NCBI GenBank assembly: GCA_937959115.1
Contig: CALGAW010000058.1
Span: forward strand, 1 to 49,186
DNA length: 49,186 nt
Source: an uncultured Saprospiraceae bacterium
Lineage (GTDB): Bacteria > Bacteroidota > Bacteroidia > Chitinophagales > Saprospiraceae
Reading direction: 5' to 3'
A model generated the notes under the pieces. The model ran no database searches. It was given only the letters and a program-made list of their open reading frames with translations, and was not told where the DNA came from. The translations under genes and the position numbers were made by a program. This document shows, one piece after another, positions 26,726 to 33,965 of the stretch. Numbering within the stretch: position 1 is the stretch's first letter; each line of letters begins with the position of its first letter.

Positions 26726-26743
26726 TTCTTCTATAAAGAACTA
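26723..26743 (+). other. Hairpin at the pdhA stop codon
   Basis: TAGTTCTT (26723-26730) pairs perfectly with AAGAACTA (26736-26743) across a 5-nt loop. The stem includes the pdhA stop codon and ends three bases before the next ATG. No T-run follows, so it is more likely an RNA processing or translation-coupling element than a terminator. Confidence 0.4.
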
Positions 26744-26746
26744 TTT

Positions 26747-27289
26747 ATGGCAAACCAACTAACTAGTGGTACATCTGTCATTCCTTTTAATCTGATTGAC
26801 GTTCAAGGAACTACGATAAATACCGAAAATTATAAAGGGAAAAAACTCATGATTTCCTTTTATAGGTATTCTGAATGTATGTACTGTAACTTACGTATAC
26901 ATCAATTGTGTCAACGGTATGAAGAATTCAAAGAACAAGGCTTACACATCATTGCGTTTTTTCAATCACCAAAGGAAGATATACTGAAGTCCCTAGATCA
27001 TCACAATATCCCATTTCCAGTGATCGCTGAACCAGATCGTGCAATTTACAAGCAATACAAGGTCGTAGAGCATTCAACCATTGGGTTTCTAAAGTCCTTG
27101 TTCAAGGTTGGAACTTCCATTTCAGCAATGAAAGCTGGCTATTTCATGAAGTCAGGAATAGGAAGTAAAACGTTACTGCCCGCAGACTTCCTAGTGAATG
27201 AAGATCAAGTCATTTCTACCGCGTTTTACGCCAATGATATTTCAGAGCATATATCATTTGAAGCGATTGAGTCCTTTTTAAAAGATTAA
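26747..27289 (+). CDS. Redoxin / AhpC-TSA-like thioredoxin-fold protein
   Basis: A 180-aa cytoplasmic peroxiredoxin-like protein without a signal peptide. The thioredoxin-fold start is IPFNLIDVQG..NYKGKKLMISFYRYSECMYC, with a CxxC (Cys-Met-Tyr-Cys) at the peroxidatic position, followed by HIIAFFQSPKEDILKSLDHHNIPFPVIAEPD, the usual AhpC/TSA middle strand. A C-terminal insert (FLKSLFKVGTSISAMKAGYFMKSG) is typical of the peroxiredoxin-like group seen in Bacteroidota. Likely a thiol peroxidase or reductase. It follows pdhA by 21 bp and is probably co-transcribed with it. Confidence 0.8.
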   Translation: MANQLTSGTSVIPFNLIDVQGTTINTENYKGKKLMISFYRYSECMYCNLRIHQLCQRYEEFKEQGLHIIAFFQSPKEDILKSLDHHNIPFPVIAEPDRAIYKQYKVVEHSTIGFLKSLFKVGTSISAMKAGYFMKSGIGSKTLLPADFLVNEDQVISTAFYANDISEHISFEAIESFLKD

Positions 27290-27419
27290 AAAAATAATGC
27301 AGAATCAGAATTTGCAGGATTAAATGATTATCAAGATTGTTTAATCCAAATCTTGCGTTTATACCAACAACTGTTAGTCATTAGTCATACAAGCAGTTTC
27401 GAATCCTTTTGGAATGCGT

Positions 27420-27427
27420 TATCTTTG
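27420..27427 (+). promoter_or_regulatory. Bacteroidota-type promoter of purM
   Basis: TATCTTTG matches TAnnTTTG and lies 14 bases before the purM ATG at 27442. TTTC at 27397-27400, 19 bases upstream, is a near match to the -33 element. Confidence 0.55.
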
Positions 27428-27441
27428 TAAAAAACAAGATT

Positions 27442-28614
27442 ATGGATGATCAATTACGGTATGGTATGCGTGGAGTATCTGCTTCAAAATCGGAGGTGCA
27501 CGAAGCAATCAAAGGGTTGGACCAAGGTTTGTTTCCCCTAGCATTTTGCAAGATTCTGCCAGATGTCGCTGCCAATGATCCTGCTTACTGTAATTTGATG
27601 CATGCTGATACCGCTGGAACAAAAACCAGTTTAGCTTATATGTATTGGAAAGAGACAGGAGATCTGAGTGTCTGGAAAGGCATTGCTCAAGACGCTATTG
27701 TAATGAATATAGACGACATGGCTTGTGTTGGCTGTACTTCTGACATCCTGCTCTCCAGCACAATAGGACGAAACAAAAACCTAATTACAGGTGATGTGAT
27801 TGCCACGATTATTCAAAGTACTGTGGAGTTTATCGAAGAACTAAAAAAACATGGCGTCATTGTTCACTCTGCAGGAGGTGAGACAGCAGACGTTGGCGAC
27901 ATTGTGCGTACAATCGATGTTGGCTATACTGCTTTTGCTAGGATGAAGCGTTCTGACTTAATTGTAAATGACATCCGTCCTGGTCAAGTAATTGTTGGGC
28001 TAGCAAGCTTTGGCCAAGCCACCTACGAGCAAGAATACAACGGAGGAATGGGTAGCAATGGACTAACTTCAGCGCGCCATGATGTCTTACATAAATCTCA
28101 CAGTACTAAATACCCTGACAGCTATGATCACAATACAAATGAAAAGGTTGTATATATTGGCAGTAAACAGTTGACTGATACCATTTTGATTGATGGAAAA
28201 GAGATGACAATTGGCAAATTAATCCTTTCGCCGACTAGAACGTTTCTCCCAGTCCTTAATAAGGTCTTCGAACAGCATCGCGCTAAGATTAAAGGGATTA
28301 TCCACTGTACGGGTGGCGCACAGACAAAAGTCTTAAAGTTTGCAGAAGGGGTTCACATTATAAAAGACAACCTGTTCTCTACTCCACCCCTGTTTGAGTT
28401 GATCCAATCAGAATCTGGCACTTCCTGGAAAGAGATGTACCAAGTATTTAACATGGGCAACCGATTAGAGTTTTACTTGGAACCGCAGCACGCTGAGGAA
28501 ATCATAGCGATCGCAAAATCCTTTAACATAGATGCTCAGCTCATTGGTCGTGTAGAAGAGGCGACTGAAAACAAATTAACGATTCGCTCTGAGTATGGTG
28601 TTTTTGAATATTGA
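27442..28614 (+). CDS. purM: Phosphoribosylformylglycinamidine cyclo-ligase, Bacteroidota type
   Basis: AIR synthase, the fifth step of purine synthesis, closing FGAM to AIR with ATP. The 390-aa sequence matches the long PurM type of Bacteroidota: RGVSASKSEVHEAIK, MHADTAGTKTSLAYMYW, the WKGIAQDAIVMNIDDMACVG signature, LSSTIGRNKNLI, HSAGGETADVGD, ASFGQATYEQEYNGGMGSNG, and a C-terminal CTGGAQTKVLKF ... VFNMGNRLEFYL. The ATG at 27442 is preceded by a clear -7 box, which rules out the TTG at 27409. It is convergent with a lipoprotein gene with only 10 bp between stops. Confidence 0.94.
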   Translation: MDDQLRYGMRGVSASKSEVHEAIKGLDQGLFPLAFCKILPDVAANDPAYCNLMHADTAGTKTSLAYMYWKETGDLSVWKGIAQDAIVMNIDDMACVGCTSDILLSSTIGRNKNLITGDVIATIIQSTVEFIEELKKHGVIVHSAGGETADVGDIVRTIDVGYTAFARMKRSDLIVNDIRPGQVIVGLASFGQATYEQEYNGGMGSNGLTSARHDVLHKSHSTKYPDSYDHNTNEKVVYIGSKQLTDTILIDGKEMTIGKLILSPTRTFLPVLNKVFEQHRAKIKGIIHCTGGAQTKVLKFAEGVHIIKDNLFSTPPLFELIQSESGTSWKEMYQVFNMGNRLEFYLEPQHAEEIIAIAKSFNIDAQLIGRVEEATENKLTIRSEYGVFEY

Positions 28615-28624
28615 TTGCTTGTCT

Positions 28625-29122
28625 TTATTCAGCTAGAATCTTAAGGACTTCATTATCAATATAGTTGATGACGAATTGGTTTACCTCAACACCTTTATCA
28701 TTGAAAATAGAAATGCTATTACCTTTTAGTAACCAAGTCCCATTTGTCATAAAATGACCATCGGTTGGGGATAAATTTAGCCAAGAGCAAGTTAAATCCT
28801 CTTCAAGAATTACTTTATACCGAAATCGAGAAGGTGGAATTCCTTCAAAATCACAAGGTCTGTATATCTTAATATTGGATTCACTACTATTTTCTTCTCT
28901 AGAATCTAGCCAACAACCAGTCAAATCAGATGCTTCTATGTCGTATGAAGAAGTTGAATCTATCTTTAGACTATTTGAATAATCATTTCCTACGACTACA
29001 CTATCTGCTGCTGAGGTTATTTCAACATCAGAAATATTTGTAGTTTCTCCTTCTTTAACCTTACTTGATTTACAAGCAGAAAATGCTAATACGATACTAA
29101 ATAGTAGAATGCTGAATCTCAT
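28625..29122 (-). CDS. Lipoprotein of unknown function
   Basis: A 165-aa protein with a short lipoprotein signal peptide, MRFSILLFSIVLAFSAC (Cys17), so it is probably anchored in a membrane. A Ser/Thr/acidic linker of about 50 residues precedes a small beta-rich domain beginning DLTGCWLDSREENSS and continuing [39 protein letters not shown]. The pattern GxW ... NGTWxLxGNxIxI resembles lipocalin-like domains of Bacteroidota lipoproteins. Two Cys in the domain could pair. Function unknown. Confidence 0.7.
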   Translation of the reverse strand: MRFSILLFSIVLAFSACKSSKVKEGETTNISDVEITSAADSVVVGNDYSNSLKIDSTSSYDIEASDLTGCWLDSREENSSESNIKIYRPCDFEGIPPSRFRYKVILEEDLTCSWLNLSPTDGHFMTNGTWLLKGNSISIFNDKGVEVNQFVINYIDNEVLKILAE

Positions 29123-29199
29123 AAGTGGTTATTATTTTATTTATAATAAACCCAATACGAATAAGATGCCAGTTATGAAGTTAGCGCTTGAAGATTGAT

Positions 29200-30000
29200 T
29201 TATTTTTGGCAAATCAATGAATACACCATTGGTAAATTCTCTTCCATACCTTTTACATAGTAACCTGGTTGCCCGTCATGACAAGGAACGAGGTTGTTCA
29301 AGCAATTAAATGGAGAGTAGTTGTATTCCTTAAACTGTTTCACAGTCATGTTTTGTTCAAGTAGGACACTGAAGACTTCTTCTAGGCTATGATTCCAACA
29401 GACTGATTTTAGTTTGATATCCGCATCTCTGTCTGCATACGTACCTTCTTCCTCTTCTTCAAAAATGTGTTCATTGAAATATGGGTATGCAACATGTGTA
29501 AGGTCATCATCAAACATCCAGACAACTGGATGGAACTCTACAAAAATGAGATGACCGCCAGGTTTTAAGAAATGCGCAATCTGTTTAGCCCATGGTTGGA
29601 GATCGGGATGCCAGCCTATCACACCAAAACTGGTAAACACGACATCGTATTGCTCATCATGGTGTTGATCCAATTCCAGTACATTTGCACAGAGGAATCT
29701 GGTATCTAAGTTCAGTTGTTTGCTGATTTCTTTTGCTTTTTGAACGGCGACATCTGAAAAGTCGACACCAGTTGCCTGAGCGCCTCTTCGTTGCAAGGAG
29801 ATGGTATCTTGACCGAAATGACACTGAAGATGCAACACTTTTTTATCCTTTACTGGATATTGTTCAAGAAGATCGACTTCTATCTTGGTAAGTGAACTTC
29901 GTCCTTGTAAAAAAGAGGTTTGGTCATACATCTCAGAATCTAGATGTATAGGCGTTTTAGCATTCCAAAGATGCTTGTTTATTTCTAAATAATTTTCCAT
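29200..30000 (-). CDS. Class I SAM-dependent methyltransferase
   Basis: A 266-aa methyltransferase with the SAM motif KVLHLQCHFGQDTISLQRRGAQATGVDFSDVAV (written here only as key parts: LQCHFGQDT at about 57-65, GVDFS at about 78), then CANVLEL and FLKPGGHLIFVEFHPV as motifs II and III. It keeps an intact glycine and acidic pair despite the unusual Gln-Cys-His in motif I, which recurs in a Bacteroidota family of small-molecule methyltransferases. The substrate is unknown. A minus-strand TACTTTTG at 30133-30140 is a possible distant promoter. Confidence 0.8.
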   Translation of the reverse strand: MENYLEINKHLWNAKTPIHLDSEMYDQTSFLQGRSSLTKIEVDLLEQYPVKDKKVLHLQCHFGQDTISLQRRGAQATGVDFSDVAVQKAKEISKQLNLDTRFLCANVLELDQHHDEQYDVVFTSFGVIGWHPDLQPWAKQIAHFLKPGGHLIFVEFHPVVWMFDDDLTHVAYPYFNEHIFEEEEEGTYADRDADIKLKSVCWNHSLEEVFSVLLEQNMTVKQFKEYNYSPFNCLNNLVPCHDGQPGYYVKGMEENLPMVYSLICQK

Positions 30001-30165
30001 TCTAATAAAGTTACCAATGCAGAAATTGCAGGAATATATCTACGATTTATCGAAGATAATTTCTACTTCAAATTTATTGCAATTCGATTAACAAAAATAA
30101 TGCGCAAATAGTTTCACAATAAGAATGAAATCCAAAAGTACTATAGAGATGGATACTAAAAGAAA

Positions 30166-30188
30166 AAAGCATGACAAAATCATGCTTT
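30166..30188 (-). terminator. Rho-independent terminator of the small HTH gene
   Basis: AAAGCATGA (30166-30174) pairs perfectly with TCATGCTTT (30180-30188). On the minus strand the stem is followed by a U-run (A-run 30163-30168 on the plus strand), just after the stop of the minus-strand HTH gene at 30199. Confidence 0.75.
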
Positions 30189-30198
30189 CAATATTGGG

Positions 30199-30453
30199 TT
30201 AATTTTTTGCGACTTGCTCTCTCAAAATTTCTTGTGCAACCTCGAGAATCGCAGTATCGTCTAAACTTACGATTCCTCCATCAGGGCCAGGTTGCAGTTG
30301 AAAGTCGGCTATTTCTCCAGCATCATATTTTGTTGCACCAAAATAATTTCTAACTGTTTGTTCACTTATTTCTAATTTACTTGCAATCCTGCTTACACTC
30401 CCAGTAGGCAGGCTGTGTTTGATTTTCCTTAATTCATTGAAGGTAATATTCAT
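30199..30453 (-). CDS. Small helix-turn-helix DNA-binding protein
   Basis: An 84-aa protein. The N-terminal half contains a helix-turn-helix, roughly residues 6-38: ELRKIKHSLPTGSVSRIASKL then EISEQTVRNYFGA. The C-terminal half (QLQPGPDGGIVSLDDTAILEVAQEILRE) is acidic and may dimerise. It resembles small HTH proteins common in Bacteroidota, with no assigned regulon. The ATG at 30453 is used rather than a TTG at 30459. It is transcribed alone, with its own terminator, and faces away from bioA across a 217-bp AT-rich gap. Confidence 0.75.
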   Translation of the reverse strand: MNITFNELRKIKHSLPTGSVSRIASKLEISEQTVRNYFGATKYDAGEIADFQLQPGPDGGIVSLDDTAILEVAQEILREQVAKN

Positions 30454-30670
30454 ATTCAAGCAATTTTGGTTATAGATGATTTATTGAATTAATGAGTTAA
30501 CTTTAAATCTTGAAAATGGGTCTGAATGCAATTGTGATTAGCCTTAACACTATAAAAGTAATACAAAATTATTAAAATCACAAGAAGAACAGAATTGAAA
30601 TTTGAAATATTTGTATTTAACCAATTTTTATAACAAATAAATAATCATTTGACCAATAATTGTATTAATC

Positions 30671-31948
30671 ATGAACTTATCTGAAAGAGATCAACAAGTT
30701 GTTTGGCATCCATTTACTCAAATGAAAACAGCTGCCCCCTCTATTGCTATAGCAAGAGGAAGCGGTGCTTGCCTATATGACGATAAAGGACTCAAATATA
30801 TAGACGCCATTGCTTCTTGGTGGACAAACACACATGGCCACGCTCATCCTTACATTGCAAAAATGATTTCTGAGCAAGCTTCTACACTAGAACATGTTAT
30901 TTTTGCAGACTTCACACATGAGCCAGCAGTAAGATTAGCGGAACGATTGTTAGGAAAGTTACCAGCAGAACAGGCTCGAGTTTTTTATACCGACAATGGT
31001 TCTACTTCAGTTGAGGTAGGCCTGAAGATGTGTTTTCAATATTGGTTCAACATTGATCAACCAAAGAAAAAAATAATTGCATTCAAAGATGCTTATCATG
31101 GTGATACATTTGGTGCGATGTCTGTTGGCGGGAGAAATCCTTTTTCAGAACCGTTTGCTCCTTTTTTGTTTGATGTAGAGTTTGTAGATACGCCGACTAA
31201 GGAAAATGAAGTGACAATTCTGGAGCATTTTACAAAACTAGCAGAAACAGGTGAAATTGCTGGCTTTATTTTCGAGCCTCTTATTCTTGGTTCTGGAGGA
31301 ATGCTAATGTATTCAGCTAAGTTACTCGATCAGTTGTTCGAGATTTGTTCAAAACATAATATTATCACCATTGCAGATGAGGTAATGGTTGGTTTCTATA
31401 GAACAGGGAAATTCTTTGCTACAGATCATTGTAAAAACAAACCAGACATCTATTGTCTTTCCAAAGGATTAACAGGTGGAACTATGGCACTTGGCGTAAC
31501 CACCTGCAATTCAAAGATATACGATGCTTTTTATTCCGATAATAAATTAAAAACATTGTTTCATGGACACTCCTTCACTGCCAATCCAATAGCTTGTGCT
31601 GCTGCATTAGCGAGCCTTGATTTATTTGAAGAAAACGAAACAATATCAAACATCCAACGTATTATAAATCAACATGATAAGTTTATTGAAAAAATTTCAA
31701 TTTATCCCAATGTCAGGAACATTCGCCAAACGGGCGTGATTCTTGCATTAGACATAGTAACTGAAACCGAAACCTCTTATTTCAACTCTGTAAGGGATCA
31801 AATTTGGAAGTTTTTCATTTCAAAACGAATCATTCTCAGACCTTTAGGAAATACCATTTACATTTTACCTCCTTATTGCATTACTGTGGAAGAAATGGAG
31901 GTAGTTTATCAAGCCATCATTGATTTTGTTACAGAATTGAGCAATTAG
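30671..31948 (+). CDS. bioA: Adenosylmethionine-8-amino-7-oxononanoate aminotransferase
   Basis: PLP enzyme of biotin synthesis that transfers the SAM amino group to KAPA, giving DAPA. The 425-aa protein has WHPFTQM near the start, SWWTNTHGHAHP, FYTDNGSTSVEVGLKM, DAYHGDTFGAMSVGG, ADEVMVGFYRTGKFFA and the PLP lysine in LSKGLTGG (K265), plus FHGHSFTANPIACAAA. The HPFTQM and SWW segments distinguish it from ornithine or GABA aminotransferases. No other bio genes are in the window. It is followed by a probable terminator. Confidence 0.94.
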   Translation: MNLSERDQQVVWHPFTQMKTAAPSIAIARGSGACLYDDKGLKYIDAIASWWTNTHGHAHPYIAKMISEQASTLEHVIFADFTHEPAVRLAERLLGKLPAEQARVFYTDNGSTSVEVGLKMCFQYWFNIDQPKKKIIAFKDAYHGDTFGAMSVGGRNPFSEPFAPFLFDVEFVDTPTKENEVTILEHFTKLAETGEIAGFIFEPLILGSGGMLMYSAKLLDQLFEICSKHNIITIADEVMVGFYRTGKFFATDHCKNKPDIYCLSKGLTGGTMALGVTTCNSKIYDAFYSDNKLKTLFHGHSFTANPIACAAALASLDLFEENETISNIQRIINQHDKFIEKISIYPNVRNIRQTGVILALDIVTETETSYFNSVRDQIWKFFISKRIILRPLGNTIYILPPYCITVEEMEVVYQAIIDFVTELSN

Positions 31949-31951
31949 AGT

Positions 31952-31986
31952 GCTTGATTTCTTAAGGTATATTCAAGCTTTATTTT
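31952..31986 (+). terminator. Probable terminator after bioA
   Basis: GCTTGA (31952-31957) pairs with TCAAGC (31973-31978) over a 15-nt loop, followed by a T-rich tract broken by one A. The stem is short, so support is moderate. Confidence 0.45.
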
Positions 31987-32085
31987 AACTCATATATAGT
32001 ATCCACTTGAGGTACATCAATCTCTATTTAAATACCAAAAATTAACGGTTTTAAATTGATATTATATAAAAGATAAAATAATTTT

Positions 32086-32685
32086 ATGAAAAAGTTTTAC
32101 TTACCATTGTTAATAGTGGTGGCGCTTTTATTTTCAAACTATTCCTACGGACAAAAAGAAGCTAAATACTTAATGTATAAAGCACATACTTATGTTGATA
32201 ATAAGGAAAGACAAGTTGAAGCATTTGATACTTACGTAAAAGCCATGCGCGTTGCTAAAAAAAGAAAATTGGTAAAAGAGATTGCCAGAGGTATGCACAC
32301 CTGTGCGCTATATTTGGGACAAGAAGCTAGTCAGTTCAAGGATAAAAATGATCCAAATGCTGGAGATAGATATGCGAAATCATGGGAAGCGTTTAAGACT
32401 GGTGAGAAACGATTGAGTAAAAAACAAATCAACCCATATGTAATGTATGTAGCATCAATGACTGCGTTTGAATTGGACAAGGAGAAAGAAGCTCAACCAT
32501 ATTTGGAATATCTCAAGCAACGTAATTATGGCAAGGCAAAAGTATACGTAATGCTAGCAAGTTCTTATCAAAAAACCAATCCAAAACAAGCAACTTCAGT
32601 GCTAAAAGAAGGGCTTTCTAAATATCCTAACAACAAGGAGTTGATTGCTTATTCTAAGAATTATCTGAATAGTCAAGATTGGTAA
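32086..32685 (+). CDS. Secreted TPR-like protein, unknown function
   Basis: A 199-aa exported protein with signal peptide MKKFYLPLLIVVALLFSNYSYGQ. The mature part is almost entirely helical and basic, with tetratricopeptide-like periodicity: EAFDTYVKAMRVAKKRK, WEAFKTGEKRLSKK, YVMLASSYQKTNPKQATSVLKEGLSKYPNNKEL, the last being a good TPR pair. It probably acts as a periplasmic protein-interaction scaffold. It stands alone between bioA and an oxidoreductase and ends in a very strong terminator. Confidence 0.7.
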   Translation: MKKFYLPLLIVVALLFSNYSYGQKEAKYLMYKAHTYVDNKERQVEAFDTYVKAMRVAKKRKLVKEIARGMHTCALYLGQEASQFKDKNDPNAGDRYAKSWEAFKTGEKRLSKKQINPYVMYVASMTAFELDKEKEAQPYLEYLKQRNYGKAKVYVMLASSYQKTNPKQATSVLKEGLSKYPNNKELIAYSKNYLNSQDW

Positions 32686-32738
32686 TTTTTAATGATTAGT
32701 TAGGAATTATTTCTGTTAATGATTAATGTTTATGAAAG

Positions 32739-32782
32739 AGGATATCGAATTTCGTTGCTCGAAACTCGATATCCTTTTTTTT
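32739..32782 (+). terminator. Strong rho-independent terminator
   Basis: AGGATATCGA (32739-32748) pairs with TCGATATCCT (32766-32775), continued inward by TTTCG/CGAAA with a single A-C mismatch and a 5-nt loop, giving a 16-position stem, followed by an 8-T run (32775-32782). Confidence 0.9.
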
Positions 32783-32855
32783 ACCTTCATCAAATTATCA
32801 AATTCAAGTTTATTCCTTTAATTTCGTGGTGGAACAGTAATAACACGATACTACG

Positions 32856-33854
32856 ATGTACGCATACACCATTCAACACCCAACAGGTCTAAAGCATTTA
32901 AAGCCTTCAGAGCACCCAACTCCAACACCAACCGGCAATCAGATCCTTGTCAATTGGAAAGCAACTTCACTTAATTATCATGACTACTTGGTCGCTACAG
33001 GTGTCATTCCAGTAGAAGAAGGCATGATTCCTATGTCTGATGGCGCAGGAGTCGTGGTTGAAATTGGTCCAGATGTAACAAACTGGAAAACTGGAGATCA
33101 AGTCATGAGCCTATTCTTCCCCAACTGGCACACAGGAAAAGCAACACGAGCCAAGACCACAGCTATCAATGGAGAATCGCATCCAGGATGTGCAGTCCAA
33201 TATCAGATATTGCCAGAAACAGCAGTGACCAGAATGCCGAAAGGCTACAGTTTTGAGCAAGCAGCCACCCTCCCCTGTGCTGCAGTAACCGCTTGGCGCG
33301 CCTTGATGGTCGAAGGCAGCTTACAAGCTGGCGAATCTATACTCATTGAAGGAACCGGTGGCGTATCCATTTTCGCACTCCAACTCGCAAAAGCTGCAGG
33401 TGCGGAGGTATTCGCAACCACATCCAATGCTACCAAAGCCAACCGTTTAAAAGAACTGGGAGCAGCTGCAGTCATCAATTACAAAGAAGACGAGCGTTGG
33501 GGAAGAACCCTATTCAAAATGACTGGCGGTGTAGACCATGTGCTTGATGTAGGCGGTGGATCAACATTTAGGCAATCCGTAGAAGCTGCTAAGATTGGTG
33601 GACACATTTACTCCTTTGGTATCCTAGGAAGTCCAACAGGAGAGGTGCTGTTTACTAAATTGTTTTTCAAGCAGTTGCGTGTCACAGGCATTGCTGTTGG
33701 TAGCAAAGAAATGCAAGAAGAGATGATTCGTGCACTTGAGGTGTGTCAGGTATTTCCGTTGATTGATAAAGTCTTCGAACCTAGTGCACTAGCAGATGCC
33801 TTCCAATATCAAGAAACTGGTCAACACTTCGGTAAAATCGTGGTTAGGCTGTAA
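32856..33854 (+). CDS. Zinc-independent MDR alcohol dehydrogenase / quinone oxidoreductase-like
   Basis: A 332-aa medium-chain dehydrogenase/reductase. The N-terminal GroES-like fold is visible (WKATSLNYHDYLVATGVIP ... MSDGAGVVVEIGPDV), followed by an NAD(P) Rossmann domain with GESILIEGTGGVSIFALQLAKAAGAEV (key residues GTGGVS at about 164-169) and FATTSNATKANRLKELGA. Structural and catalytic zinc cysteines are missing, which places it with the quinone-oxidoreductase/YogA-type branch. The physiological substrate is unknown. It is monocistronic, starting at the ATG at 32856 about 75 bp after a strong terminator. Confidence 0.87.
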   Translation: MYAYTIQHPTGLKHLKPSEHPTPTPTGNQILVNWKATSLNYHDYLVATGVIPVEEGMIPMSDGAGVVVEIGPDVTNWKTGDQVMSLFFPNWHTGKATRAKTTAINGESHPGCAVQYQILPETAVTRMPKGYSFEQAATLPCAAVTAWRALMVEGSLQAGESILIEGTGGVSIFALQLAKAAGAEVFATTSNATKANRLKELGAAAVINYKEDERWGRTLFKMTGGVDHVLDVGGGSTFRQSVEAAKIGGHIYSFGILGSPTGEVLFTKLFFKQLRVTGIAVGSKEMQEEMIRALEVCQVFPLIDKVFEPSALADAFQYQETGQHFGKIVVRL

Positions 33855-33965
33855 GGGCAAATTGCATTCGCCCTCGCGCAACACAGATCAGACTGCTATT
33901 TTCAATCTAAAAAAAAAGTTATATTAGCAGCCGTTTAAAACAGGAACACAGCAACTGAGCACGCT

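Noticed and set aside
33855-33873. GGGC/GCCC hairpin after the MDR oxidoreductase as a terminator
   Set aside because: The stem has a mismatch and is followed by GC-rich sequence without a T-run.
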